Assembly (NCBI GenBank): GCA_033961575.1
Contig: CM066730.1
Span: 121,423,523 to 121,487,522 of the forward strand
From: Aselliscus stoliczkanus
Lineage: Eukaryota > Chordata > Mammalia > Chiroptera > Hipposideridae
Reading direction: 5' to 3'
Length of the DNA: 64,000 nt
The notes below the pieces were generated by a model. It searched no databases. It had not been told where the DNA came from and saw only the letters and a program-made list of their open reading frames with translations. Each line of letters begins with the position of its first letter. The first letter of the stretch is position 1. This document shows positions 47,021 through 59,372 of this stretch, piece by piece. The translations under genes were made by a program, and so were the position numbers.

Positions 47021-49329
47021 CATTAAAACAGGAAAAGGGAGTAAAGAAAGGACATAATTTCTGTAGGTTTACATAATCAAGACAGCATTGTAGAAATTAA
47101 AAACGAGCAGAGAATAGTATCTGATTATGCTTTAATTTTTTTAACAAAAGAAGAACCTAATTTAGTGTTGCATTGTAGTTCAAAAATAGCTTCGCATAAT
47201 TCATAAGGTGTTGTACTTGAGGAGCACTAAAGCTCTTCATTATGATAATGCCCTTTGATAACTTTTATTGAACCTAAGCATTCCCATGATTAAATCTCTT
47301 AATAGGCAGCTCTCTTCAGTACTGGTTGCCACAATTTCAAAGCTATGCTATCTGTACACATTTCTGTTCTGAAACAAGGTTATCTAACACTGCTAGCCAG
47401 AAGTCTAATGAGAGAACTGTATGGAGAAATACTCAAATTACAATAAGATTTCCAATGAAAAATTACTATTTATGCAAAGTATTGAGCACAGAAATAAGAG
47501 ATCTTTATCATGGCTTATACTCATATAACCCAGGTGAAATAGAAAATTAAGCATATCTTTTCAAGTTACCCAAATTTTCCAATCCCTCTTTCTTTTTGAT
47601 GGCCTCTTAAATTCAACTTCATAGGACAAATTATCTAAGTACACCATTATCTACAACACCCCCTGCCTTCATCTGCTATATGGGGTTTGACAGAGTCCTA
47701 ATATCCAGATAATTAAAATGTATTGATGACCAGGAATGTGCCAAAGTCCAGGAATTATTCATTTACACATAAGATGTCATCAGTACATTCAGACTCTTTC
47801 ACAAATCTGTGTAAGGAATTGTGAAAGGCCTGAGTTTTGACTTGCAAGTTCACAAATGTGTCTGCCACAATTTCATAGGTAGTGGCAGAAAATACAAGAC
47901 TTCTTGGTCAGAGACATAGGATTTTATTAATCACAGCATAGAAAGCAGTATGAGTTTCATATTCACATCAGTTCTCCTGTGACTCAAATCCTACAGGATG
48001 ACTTGAAGTGGCCCAGACGATGCTTTGCACACAGTGGATGTGCATCACAACTGAGGAACTCTGAGTTTAGGAAATCCCAATTTTCTTTAGTGGATTGTAA
48101 ACCAATCTGCCTAGACAATGCCTGGAGGGGAACATTGTCATTAGTACAGTGGACAGCACACACATCTGCCCCTTGCTAGAGGGACACACTATTTCTACTT
48201 TGTAAGGCTGCTTGCAATGCAAACATTCATTAAAAGATAATCTGGAACAAACAGAATCAGGGCTGCTGCCTGCATATAAATACAATAGACCCAGGTAGAA
48301 TTGTTTTCCCCTGAATTCCCATAGAATGCATTTTCTGTTCTGGATCATACGTTATATTACACTTATTTATGCTTTCATTAATGCATCTGGCATCCCTAAA
48401 TCGACAATAACCTATCAGGAAAAAGAACTAATTGATATATCACTATATATATGTTAAATGCCTAATAGGGTGTCATAATCTGTGCTCAATATATATTTAA
48501 GAAAAATTATTGATGATGACTGATTGAATAATTGATTGATGGTGGAAATAATGCTAAAACTGAATGATCCAGTCAATTTCCTGGAGGTTTTGCCCTCATG
48601 ATGCTAACCACATGGAGTTTTAGAAATCTAAAGAATTGGTTAGTGTTACGTAGAACACAGAACTACACAACCCACAGAATCTCACACTTTAATTCATGTT
48701 TGACAGTATGATGTAAAGTCGTTGTCCAAGAACCCTATGTGGTAAAACATATGCACATTTAGTTAGAGGAATTTTGTTTAGAAAATGCCCTTGAGAAAAG
48801 AAGAAATAGAAATTTAGAACAAAGAGGAAAACAAAATTAACATAAAATCTAAGCCAAAAGTCATGTTCATTGTTTTGGCAGCCAATAGATAGAAATCTTG
48901 ATTTGCACTGTCGAAACAAAGACTGAAAGCTCAAAGTACTTCACTGGTAAAACATTTTACTGGTACTATAAGTAGCTTGAAAGTTTCATTGTTTAAAGTG
49001 ATGCTACTAGCAGCTCCTATAATATAAAACCAAACAAACAAACAAACATTACAATCAAGACTTTTAAAAAGCACATTAGAGATAAACAAACAATTGGATA
49101 TAGAAAAGAAAATGTTTCCTCCTTAGAAGTAGTTTGTATCAACTGAATATCTTATCTATCAAGGGAAGCATAATAGGGAATACCTTTTCACAGATAGTTT
49201 TAAATGTACCTTCCTATTTAAAGTAAATATGAAAAGAATATCAACATACTTTGCAGATATTGTGAATCTCATTTTGTGTAATAAAATAAATGAAAAAACT
49301 CTGCTAAAATCTGAACTAAACTCTGAACT
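47021..49329. other. unassigned, mostly non-repetitive sequence
   Basis: No young repeats. Frames at 47326-47550, 47979-48179 and 48067-48348 have no recognisable domain and partly oppose each other. Confidence 0.45.
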
Positions 49330-49347
49330 AAAAAAAAAGGTGAGTTC

Positions 49348-50720
49348 ACCTAAGGCAATATATAGATTCAATGCAATTCCAATCAAACTACCAAGGACAT
49401 TTTTCTCAGAAAAAGAACATATAATCCTAAAATTTATATAGAACCACAAAAGACCCCGAATAGCCACAGCAATCCTGACAAATAAGAACAAAGTGGGAGG
49501 CATCACACTACCTGACATCAAAACATACTACAAGGCTACAGTAATCAAAACAGTATGGTACTGGCATGAAAACAGACATATAGACCAATGGAACAGAATA
49601 AAGAGTCCAGGAATCAACCCATCCATATACAGTCATTTAATCTATGACAATGGAAGCAAGAATTTACATTGAAGTAAAGATAGTCTACTAAATAAATGGT
49701 GCTGGGAAAATTGGACTGACGTGCAAAAAAATGAATATGGACCACCTTCCTACACCATATATGAGAACAAACTCAAAATGGATTAAAGACTTAAATGTAA
49801 GACCTGAAACCATAAAACTCCTAAAAGAAAACATAGGGAGTAATTCTGCAGACATTACCCTGAGTAATATTTTTACTGATATATCCCCTCAGGCTAGGGA
49901 AATAAAAGAAAAAATGAACGTATGGGATTATATCAAACTTAAAAGTTTTTCAACAGCAAAGGAAATCATCAATAAAACAAAAAGGCAGCCTACTGAACAG
50001 AAGAAGATATTTGCCAATGATATATCTGATAAGGGGTTAATACCCAAAATTTATAAAACACTCATGAAACTCAACACCTAAAAAACAAACAACCCAATTA
50101 AAAAATGGGCAGAGGATATGAAGAGGCATTTCTCTAAAGAGGACATACAGATGGCCAAAGGCATATGAAAAAATGTTCAACCTCACTAATCATCAGAGAA
50201 ATGCAAATAAAAACCACAATGAGATACCACCTCACTTCAGTCAGAATGGCTATCATCAATAAATCAACAAACAACAAGTGCTGGCGAGGGTGTGGAGAAA
50301 AGGGAACCCTGGTGCACTGTTGGTGGGACTGCAGATTAGTGCAGCCATTATGGAAATCAGTATGGAGGTATCTCAAAAAACTGGAAATAGAACTACCGTA
50401 TGACCCAGCAATTCCACTCTTGGGTCTCTACCCAGAAGAATCCAAGATGCTAATTCAAAAAAAATATATGCACCCCTATGTTTATTGCAGCGCTATTTAC
50501 AATAGCCAAGACTTGGAAACAACAGAAATGCCCATCAATAGATGACTGTATTAAGAAACTGTGGTACATTTATACAATGGAGAATTACTCCGCTATAAAG
50601 AAGAATAAATCGTACCATTTGAAATGATATGGATGGACCTAGAGACTATTATGTTAAGTGAAATAAGTCAGTCGGAGAAAGACAAATACTATATGATCTC
50701 ACTTATATGTGGAATCTGAA
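49348..50720 (+). pseudogene. L1 ORF2p C-terminal part (end of RT and Cys-rich region)
   Basis: Landmarks in order: [20 protein letters not shown], a block with [98 protein letters not shown], and then the cysteine-rich [18 protein letters not shown]. The last is the conserved C-terminal motif of L1 ORF2p. Open pieces are 49731-50081 and 50165-50545 in different frames, with stops between, so at least one frameshift and several nonsense changes exist. The polymerase active-site block lies upstream of the truncation and is absent. No function is expected. Confidence 0.93.
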
Positions 50721-51251
50721 AAACTGAATGAACGAACAATGTAAACAGAAACAGTCTCATAGATATACAGGAAACACAGCGTTGCTAGTTGGGAGGGGGA
50801 TGGGGAGGAGAGAAAAGGGGAAGGGATTAGACAGCATAAATAGGTAACTACAATATTGCCATAGGGATATGAAAGACAGTTTGGGGAATATAATAATGTT
50901 GTAAATATTTTGTAGGGTATCAGATGGTCACATGTCTTGTTAGGGAGACTACTTCATGGATGGAGTAGAGGCTTGATCACTGCACTGTATACCTGAAACT
51001 GATGTTGTATAATATTGTATGCCAACTGTAATTGAATATATAGATTGTCACAGGATGTGGAGTATACTGTGGAAGGAAGTCAAAGGAATTGTAATAGATA
51101 ATATATGATATGGGGGGGAGGAGTGGGGTGATGAATTGCAGGAGGGGGTTGTCACTTTGAAGGGTAAAAAGTATGGCTATTGCACTGTGCTGTACACCTG
51201 AAACTAATTTTAAAAACAAAAATGTTTATTTCACAATAAAAGAACTAAAAA
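49348..51251 (+). mobile_element. 5'-truncated L1 with 18-bp target duplication
   Basis: It begins inside ORF2 (GGCAATATATAGATTCAATG) and ends with AATAAA at 51235-51240 plus a poly(A) run. The 18-bp direct repeat ending GGTGAGTTC occurs at 49330-49347 and 51252-51269. The 3' UTR has a G-rich tract (GGGAGGGGGATGGGGAGGAG at about 50791) and two repeat units, each ending in GCACTG-GTACACCTGAAACT-like sequence (about 50980-51010 and 51185-51210). The perfect duplication marks a relatively recent insertion, clearly younger than the L1 at 29150-30395. Confidence 0.95.
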
Positions 51252-51269
51252 AAAAAAAAAGGTGAGTTC

Positions 51270-53109
51270 TTTTGGAGAAAAAGGGAATCATTTGCGATGT
51301 AAATATCTAACAAATAAGGTATAGAAACAATGCAAATTTAAAAGGGTTTGGGAAAGAATTAAACAGTTTCTAGCTGTTAAGGTAATTAATTGTTTTTCAA
51401 GATCATTTAAAAAATTTTTTTATGCACTCTACTAATTTTCTTTCAGGTTACAGAGGTCATTGTTTAGCAGAACAGGAGGAGAGAAAACATCTGAGAGCTG
51501 GTGTTCATTTATCTAGTGCCAAAGAGCCACAAAAAAATATTAACAATCAGTGTTAAATTCTTTTCTCTTGGCATGCGTCTTCCTACACTGAAATTCTCTT
51601 GCATTCCAGTAAGCTACAACTGTAACAACTACATCCATCGAGGTATTAATTACAGTCAAAATTATCAATATAAAATAGGTCCACCAGTATTTTGAATATG
51701 TTCCACTATCTCCACACTACTTCATATAAGAATTAGTGTTCTTTTAGGCATCCAATTTTGCGTGAAACAATTTGTCCAGATTGTACTGATTGTGTGCCCC
51801 GCAGAGCTGATTTCTAAGGAATAGCTACAGTAAGGACAAAAATGCTGTGCTTGAAGTACTCTCACAAAACAGAAATGCCGAAAGCTAACGTTCTGGAATA
51901 AGTAGCTATAATACCAGTTCTGGCCCAGCACATGGTCATGCTGACCTTCTTAATTTCATAATTGCTTTAGTTTTTCATGTGTAAAAGTTTTATTTTCATG
52001 GGAACTGAATAACTTAAAGCACCTCTGACTTTCGTAAGAACACTTTGAGAAAAGTGGAACTCAAGAGCATAACATCATATGGATCTAGAAATGGTAATGA
52101 CTAAATATGACTGATGGACAATTGAGTTTCTGGCAGACTAATCTAGTTACCATAGCATCCAAGTGCTTTCTTTATCCAGTATGGGGACAAAGCACATAAA
52201 CCATTTGCAATGTGATTGGCCAAGAGTTCAACTACTCTGAAAATTAAACCAACAAATAATAAAGCTGGTGAAATTATATAGAACCATGGTTCTGTATACA
52301 TATGAAAGAAAGATACTGTAGGAGAAAGCATAGAAGCTTTGAAGTTAGAAGCCTGAGTTGGAAATATCCCTCACTGAAGCTTATTCAACGCTTATTTAAC
52401 AGAAGTTTTCTGAACAACCCCTCCTTAGTCTCAGCAAGAACCAGCATACCGTTGGGCCCTAGTGAGAACAAGACATGTGTTAGAACCAGGATGCAGTGCA
52501 TGAATGTGAGTGTTCTGCTTATTAATAAGATTTATTTGCATTTACCTTACTATCTCTTTTATTTCTTTCTGTCTCTTGACAGATCTGCCTCCTGGTAAAT
52601 GACAAATTCACTCATACTTCCATTTCAAATTATTGAGAGCGAAACTGAATGCTCCCAATTATTTTTACCTACCTGGCCTGCCATCTCTGGTCAAGCTGTG
52701 TCAATGAAGGCACCAATTTAGAGTGTGTCTAGGGACAGAGGAAGCCCTCTGGTGGTCACAACCATGACAATGTGAACCTGCTACTGAAGAACTAAATGGT
52801 AGGCAGGTATAATGATTAATGGACTTAAAACTTGTATCTTTGGAAGTATGGGAAGGATCGGACATAATTTGTCTGAACCAGTGTAGCACTCAGCAACTGG
52901 TAGCTATGTTATAACATCATGCTTACAGAGGTAATCATGGATGGGTGTGATTTAAGGAGTTTCCCAATTGGTATTTGTTTCCCCAACTTACATGGTACCT
53001 CAAATTATTCTTATCCTTTCTACTTTTAAAAAGTGCTTCTAGAACTGGTGGTCATTTCAATATGAAGTCAGCTGCTGATTCCGGTTCCTAGTTTGTTCAC
53101 AGATTGATA
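51270..53109. other. unassigned sequence
   Basis: No repeat recognised. The 98-codon plus frame (52302-52598) and three minus frames (51722-51931, 52143-52331, 52701-52889) show no domain. Confidence 0.45.
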
Positions 53110-53345
53110 TTTGTAAAGGACCTATATGAACATCATCTAGTTTAAAACCCTTTACTGGTCCCCTATTTCCCTCCAGATAAAATTCCAGCTTCTTAAAAAT
53201 GTATCTTTGTGTTGGGTCATGTTTGGCTTCAAAATCATCTTTGGCTATGCCCTTCTCTTACCAACTTCAAATGCTATGTTTCAGTTACCCAGTCATTTTT
53301 TTCCTCCTTGCTAGATTCTGTAGTACTGAGGTCCAAACATCACCC
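53110..53345. repeat. L2-type LINE relic
   Basis: AAAACCCTTTACTGGTCCCC, CCAGATAAAATTCCAGCTTC, TTTGGCTATGCCCTTCTCTT resemble the L2 3' region ('ccttcaatggcttcccattgccct...ataaagtccaaactcctta'). Confidence 0.6.
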
Positions 53346-53454
53346 TAAACAAAGAGTATTTTATAACTAAAATTCAGTGATATTCTTTCTGACAGGGATT
53401 GTACCCAATTTTTATATTGTGTCTCTAATAGCTACCATAATTAAAAATAACATA

Positions 53455-53600
53455 TCTGTGCAATGCAACATATACCTCTTCTAATCTAACTTTCACAACA
53501 TCCTCATGAAGGACATGTTATGCTAATTTTACAGCTAAGGAAAGAGGTTCTCATAGGTTCTAAAATTGGCCCAACTAAAGACAGCTAGCAAAAAAAAAAA
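53455..53600 (+). repeat. MIR/L2-type relic with A run
   Basis: AACTTTCACAACATCCTCAT, TTTTACAGCTAAGGAAAGAG and CAACTAAAGACAGCTAGC follow the 'cctcacaac...ttttacagatgaggaaac...cacagctag' consensus. An A run at 53590-53604 ends it. Confidence 0.65.
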
Positions 53601-53807
53601 AAAAGAGTCAGACAGGTCCATCTGACTTTAAAATCTGTGTACTGTTCCACAAGACCCTCTCTGGTTTCCATGCTAATGGAAATTGTGAGGGTCACTTATA
53701 CTAAAAGAAACTAGTTATTGATCATTGTTAAGTCATGAAGGAAAACCAAGTCTGGGTACTTTTGCTCCTACCTACACTAATCTTAGTTCTCAAGAATGGG
53801 ATATGAA

Positions 53808-53926
53808 GGGCCGGCCAAGTGGCACAGTGGTTAAGCGCTGGCTTGGGAAGCCAGTGGCTCCGGTTCGGTCCCACATAAGAGGGCCAATGACACTGCCCTA
53901 AAAAAAAACAAAAACAAACAAACAAA
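53808..53926 (+). mobile_element. tRNA-derived SINE, simple form, sharp target duplication
   Basis: Head GGGCCGGCCAAGTGGCACAG, B box in GGTTCGGTCCC, tail A(n) then (CAAA)n. A perfect 17-bp repeat CAAGAATGGGATATGAA flanks it at 53791-53807 and 53927-53943, the best-preserved duplication in the window, implying a young insertion. Confidence 0.97.
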
Positions 53927-53943
53927 CAAGAATGGGATATGAA

Positions 53944-54680
53944 TATAAGCTCAAACTGCTTGCTGTCCCTATTGTACTTGTTTTTGCCCAGTTTTCATTC
54001 TTAAATGGTGGGAAAAAAATGTTGTTGGCTTATTGCTATGGCCACAGTGCAGAGAGTCTGAGTACGGGATAAGAAAGTAAGGGAAAGGTATAAAAAACAG
54101 TAAGAAAGTGGTCTGTGATTGCCTCCTGTAGAGGAAAAAGAAAATGGGGTGCTTTATGTTTTTTGCAAAAAATGTGCCAAGATTCTAAGATATTCAATTT
54201 TTAGTTTTTTTTAGTCTTTCATTTTGTTTTCCTAGTATTGCTGCTTTTGAAAATAAATAGGTAATTGTGCTTTTCTGTTGTTCTTTTACTTTGCTATTAA
54301 TTAGTTGTTTAAATGAAAAAAAAGTGTATTTTATAAAATATAATGTTTTACCTCAAAGAGATCAGAAGTAAAACATTTTCAAGTATTACACATAGTAAAG
54401 AGGTTCAGATCAAATACAATGCATTAGCACTTTATAAAATTTCTTCATTATTAAGTTTCTAAAAGGTAAATTATGAGTTTATTAAAATATAAATTTACCT
54501 TTCAAATATAGATATAGCATATTTGTAATAAGGATTATAATGATAATCCATTGTAAATTAATATTAAAATAAGGATATTCAAGCATTTCTTATGTGTAAT
54601 AAGTCAAAAATTTTAGTTCATCTCTACCAGGTACTTATTACTTGGGCCACCCATTAACATTTGTAGAAAACCTATCAGAT
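53944..54680. other. unassigned AT-rich sequence
   Basis: Nothing recognised. Confidence 0.5.
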
Positions 54681-54689
54681 TGTTTCACA

Positions 54690-55636
54690 ATATTTGCAAA
54701 TTTATGTTATTCTCCTGAAACCTCAGAATTTTTTTAATTATTAATAATTTTATTAGTCTCTGGCATGCAGAATAACATAGTGATCAGATATTTACATAAC
54801 TGGCTAAGTGATAACTCCAACAAGTCTGCTATCTATCCAACACTGTATGTACACATTTATTAGAACATTATTGACCACATTCCCCATGCTGCACTACATA
54901 TCCCTGTGACTATTTTTTAAATTACAGTTAACATTCAACATTATTTTATATTAGTTTCAGGTGTACAGTGCAGTGGTTAGACATTTATATAATTTATGAA
55001 GTGATTCACCCAAAAAGTCTAGTATCCATCTGGCACTATACAGATATTTTACAGTACTATTGACAATGTTCCCTATACTATACTTGACATCCTCGTGACT
55101 CTCCTGTAATTACCAATTTGTACTGAAACCTCAGAATTCTTACCAGTGAAAAGATTCTCTTCTTGACCAAACTCTAGTCAGGCTCTTCTGAACTCTCGTC
55201 TCAACCAGGCCCTTACTATTCGGCTTCTGTGTTTATTTCTACATAGTTCAATTTTGGCAAGAATCCTACTAAATCAGTTTAGCAATTCTCAATATCTGGT
55301 TACTCGTGATATCTGATCATCAGTTTCCTCATCCTCCACCATTTCCCGTGTGATGTCTGATCGCTCTAACCTGCCTTCCGCAAGAATGTTTTTAGGTCAG
55401 GTTAGTGAGTATCCCCTCATCCCTGGTGTTTTCTGTTAGTAATTTTCCATCCAGTGATCCTCACCCTGCTCCTTGGTTATGAATTCTAATCTTTCCTTGC
55501 TGTATTTGAAGTTGAGCCAAGTCTGTCTTCCCATCATGAAACTCTATTACAGTGGTCCCTACACTTATTGTGATGGTCCTGAATAAAGTTTGACTTGTTT
55601 TTAACAAGTGTCACTGAATAATTTGTTTCTTTAACA
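54690..55636 (+). mobile_element. ERV1-type LTR (MER34-like, tentative), split by L1
   Basis: The main block 55123-55636 carries CTGAAACCTCAGAATTCTTA, GACCAAACTCTAGTCAGGCT, GTCTCAACCAGGCCC, a polyadenylation signal AATAAA at 55582-55587 followed by GTTTGACTTG, and an end CTTTAACA. This is the layout of a class I LTR in forward orientation. A minus-strand L1 fragment (54731-55122) interrupts its 5' part. The left limit upstream of 54715 is uncertain. No internal viral genes adjoin it. Confidence 0.6.
54731..55122 (-). mobile_element. L1 3' UTR fragment inserted in LTR
   Basis: It starts with a T run (complement of poly(A)) and continues with two complementary 3' UTR units: 54745-54912 and about 54913-55115, the latter with ATTAGTTTCAGGTGTACAGT and TTACCAATTTGTACT. 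It is flanked by the 16-bp repeat CTGAAACCTCAGAATT at 54715-54730 and 55123-55138. Confidence 0.88.
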
Positions 55637-57055
55637 TTAGTATATAAAGAGCCTACATGGAAGTATCCCAGACTGTAGGATTGTTTTGAACAATGAGTTA
55701 GCATAAAGTACATTGCTGAGCTTAATTTTTAATATCAAGCACCTAAAGGCACTCAGTGTTTACCTACTGTGAATGTATAATTTTCAAGGTAATAAAATCA
55801 TGACTCTCAGCAAACATAAAATGGACATTTATCTAATATTTTATTTAGCTCATTAATGGTGAGGTAACAAGAAAGATGTGAAAATTGGTTCAAATGAAAA
55901 TGTTTTGTAGAGATTTTTATTTTCTATTGGACCAAATTCATTTGCATTCTATGGAAAGAAATATTACATTGTTATCAATTTTCTACAACATAACTTCCAT
56001 TCTTAGAGTTCTAAAATAGCCTAGTCAATACAAAAGACAATCAAAGGTGCACAGACTCCTAGAATCAGATAATCCCCAGAAGGTCTGGTAAACAACATCT
56101 AAAGCTCCACAGGGTGAAAGGACAACCAGGAATCTCATTTGCTATATCTAAGTCAATTTCTTTTTGATAATTGTTTGTCTATTTCCAAGACAATATTTTT
56201 CTGACAATTCCTTTTTCATAAGACTTATTTATTTTAGAACTAAGAATTTATTAATTTTTGTATCCTCAGTACTTAGTATATACATACTTAGTAGTCAGAA
56301 AATGGTTTAAATAAGTTAGTAATAGCCACTCCCACATATGCATTCACTTTATTATATGCAAAAGAGTTTTCTATGCTTCCTGTCATCTACTCAATTATCT
56401 TACTTGGAGCACTGAAAAAACAATGGCAGTCACAATATTACTTTTAATGTAATGTAATAAATAATTGATGAGGACCTACCACCTATTCCCTGAACAAAAA
56501 GAGAAGAAAGCTAAGTGTAGTGACTTGATTTAGATCTTTTCACTTTTCCTTCCTGATAGTACACTAGGCTTTTCTTTTCTATCCTCTCTTTAACATTATT
56601 ACCATGGAAACACTCCTGGAGTTATAATTCTGCTTTTTATAGGGTGTTTCTAATCTAAGTACCAATGGGTAATATAAAAATCATAACTACCTCCTATCGG
56701 TTTATGCTGCCATCCTCACAATAGCCCTCTCAACAGCTTATGAGGTGTTATGGATTGCTCCAAGGAACAGCATAAAGCAAATGAAGATGGAAGACAGAGT
56801 CATGAGATCATCATATACATTCACAGGGACCCCAACTGCTGTTTGCTGTTTAGTCTCAGAGGAACTTTTCTAGCCCACACTTTCCATCAGCTGACTTTTC
56901 CTTCTCCTAAGAAGTCAACACACTTTCTATCGCTTGAGGATTTCACCCTTAAATCTGGCTTCAAAATAGAGGAAAGCTGTCTCTCTTGCTCTCCTCTTCC
57001 TTACTGCTCCCAATGATAAGCTTTTTAGGAAGAAAAATAAAAAAAAAAGAGAATA
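55637..57055. other. unassigned sequence
   Basis: A possible MIR-type tail at about 56262-56310 (TATCCTCAGTACTTAGTATA). The 88-codon frame at 56750-57016 has no recognisable domain. Confidence 0.45.

Positions 57056-57089
<34 letters not shown>
57056..57089 (+). repeat. (TAA)n microsatellite
   Basis: About eleven TAA units. Confidence 0.96.
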
Positions 57090-57109
57090 GATGTTCAGGA
57101 CATCAGGTT

Positions 57110-57250
57110 CTTTGAGTAAATAAGGCTTGAAATTGGGTACATTTCATGAAAAGAAATATAGATCAGAGAAGCTAAATAATCTATCCATAATTACTAAACT
57201 GAAGAGTGGCAAAGGTAGGATTTAAGTTCAAGATTCAAGGATTGAACAGA
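57110..57250 (-). repeat. MIR relic
   Basis: GATCAGAGAAGCTAAATAAT, CTATCCATAATTACTAAACT and GGCAAAGGTAGGATTTAAGT correspond to the complement of the MIR core ('cagagaggttaagtaacttgccc...agtggcagagctgggattcgaa'). Confidence 0.65.
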
Positions 57251-57261
57251 AGGCTTAGGGC

Positions 57262-57440
57262 TAATAGCTTGGACTTTGAAGTAAAAAAACAAAAAACAAA
57301 AATGACCTCTATTTCCATTGTCAAACATTCTCTGTGACTTTGAGCAAGTTTCTTAATTTTCTTTAGCCACATGGATTTTTTCTAGAAAGAGTAAGAGTGT
57401 GTAGGATTAAACTAGATATCTCCTGAAAGGCAATTATTGA
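57262..57440 (+). repeat. MIR relic
   Basis: GGGCTAATAGCTTGGACTTT and TCTGTGACTTTGAGCAAGTT, then TTCTTAATTTTCTTTAGCC, follow MIR in forward orientation. The preceding MIR is inverted relative to it. Confidence 0.65.
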
Positions 57441-58610
57441 GTAATATTTTAAATTTCTATATTATTATTGCTGGTTAATGCTCTCTGTCCAAGCTTTTAT
57501 GGCTAATAAAACAAAAAACAAACAAACAAAAAAAACAGATAATAACAATAACTGACATGAAGAAGTTACAAGGTTAAGATATTTTATAAAGTTCTTCAAG
57601 ACTACATAATTTTAAATAGAAATATACAAGTGTCTAATTTCAACAGACACTAAATTCACTAAACATTTCCATTGCAGTTCTCCACCCCAAAGTTCTGCTA
57701 ATTTCCTAATTTTCATTCTTCCATTAAATGACAGGTAACTCCATATTTAAGGAAATCATCCCTCTTAGCCTTGGACCATTCATATGATCACTGGACTCAA
57801 CTGTGTAATTTTCATTTTTAAGAAAGTCCTCCATCTTAGTAGCCCATAGCTTGAAAGAAAGAAAGAGAGAGAGAAAGAACAAAGATTTTTTTCTAAAGTA
57901 CACACTTCTCACCTTAGACTTAAAACACACACATATATATATATGTATTTAAACATTTATTTGTAATACTCATAGAAGTATACACTCAGAGATTCTAGTT
58001 GTCTGAGCAAGTCTTTAACCATGTTAAAAGAAGAAAACCTCATCTGTTTCTGAGTGGTTTCAATTGTGCAGAATCCCACATAGAAGATGAATTTCTATAG
58101 GATTCGTTTTCAGTTCTCATCATCCCATTCCATAAACTCAATCAAGCCAAAACTTTTAGATTGTTTTGATCAGTAAACTACTGACCCCATTCACTTGTTT
58201 CAGTTTATCAAGGATGAAATTTATGGCAGATATTCCTTTGCCACTGCTGTTAAATTCTTTTATCTCAGCAGTAATTTTTGACTGAGATTTATTGACTCTC
58301 CTCTCTTCCCTCATAATAGGCAATTAGTAATCCCTTTTTCAGACCTTCAATTCTACTTGTCACAGACTCACGTGGAAAGAGAAAAATTGACCCAAGTCTG
58401 GTCTAGGACAGAAACTTTGTTCATTTTGTAATTTATAAATCCTTTTTGGAATAAAAAAATTATCATCCCTGATAAAAGGCTTAATTAATTTTAAATAAAT
58501 TTTAATGAGAATAAGACCACTTCTGAGAACTCAGCTATCTATTCTGTTAGTGGACTGTTAATCTTGGGGTGGGCCTAATTACCTCTAACCAGTCTTGAAG
58601 GTGTAATTCT
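57441..58610. other. unassigned sequence
   Basis: A short GAAA/GAGA tract at 57855-57879 and a TA run at 57936-57944. The 68-codon minus frame across them is not credible. Confidence 0.5.
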
Positions 58611-58720
58611 GTTTTGTTTTGTTTTTTGAGGGCAGTGTCACTGGCCCTCATACGTGGGACCGAACCAGGGCCACTGGCTTCCCAAGCCAGCGCTTAACCA
58701 CTGCGCCACTCGGCTGGCCA
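58611..58720 (-). mobile_element. tRNA-derived SINE, simple form
   Basis: Plus-strand landmarks are TTTGAGGGCAGTGTCACTGG and GCGCTTAACCACTGCGCCAC, so the element is on the minus strand with its oligo(T) at 58611-58626. A short repeat TAATTCT at 58604-58610 and 58721-58727 is a plausible target duplication. Confidence 0.93.
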
Positions 58721-58727
58721 TAATTCT

Positions 58728-59372
58728 TAACTAGATTCTTTTTTCTCCTATGTAGTACAATGTTTGTCTAACCATCCACTTTTCCTAGACTATTTCCCAA
58801 AGAAAGGTCAGTCTAATCTGAAACTTATCTGTTAAAAGTCTTTTTACCTACAGCCAGATTATTACAGAATTTTAACACATTATTATAAAAGCTAAATTGT
58901 CTAAAAATAGTTTCATTATGTTATATTTACTTTTTGTTTTGTAGTCATCTCTTCTCCAATCTTACTAGCTTTTAAAATACTTTTATAGCAGAGGATACAA
59001 AAAATTTTTATTTTCATTTTTTTAAGTCCTGGTATCAAGCACAGTGCCTGCCTATCACATACTCAGTGCTAAGTAAAGATTAAAAAAAAAAAAGAGTGAG
59101 AAATAGGTAGTGAGGTAGGGCATTAAGCAATATTAAGGAGACTGTGGAAGAAAATGATGGTGGCATCCCAGGGTATTTCTCAATGCCTAGGATGCCATTC
59201 CAACACAACAGACCAAGAGCATAATGGAATATTAAGGTACAAGTCTCCACATTCTGAGGAAATACATGCCCAAGAAGGCATAGTTAAAAAATAAAAATAA
59301 TTTTTTTCCCTGAGTTACAAACTTGAAAACCCACTGAGGATGGCTAATAAAATATTGAAATAAAAATAATCC
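58728..59372. other. unassigned sequence with MIR/L2 tail
   Basis: GGTATCAAGCACAGTGCCTG at about 59030-59080 matches the common MIR/L2 tail 'tagcacagtgcctggcacatagtaggtgct'. Nothing else recognised. Confidence 0.5.

Noticed and set aside
50134..50376. 80-codon minus-strand frame
   Set aside because: It is the antisense shadow of the L1 ORF2 cysteine-rich region.
53808..53880. tRNA gene call on the SINE heads
   Set aside because: A and B boxes are present, but every copy has a poly(A)-type tail and most have clear target duplications. No intact canonical cloverleaf with a convincing anticodon arm was found, so these are SINEs, not tRNA genes.
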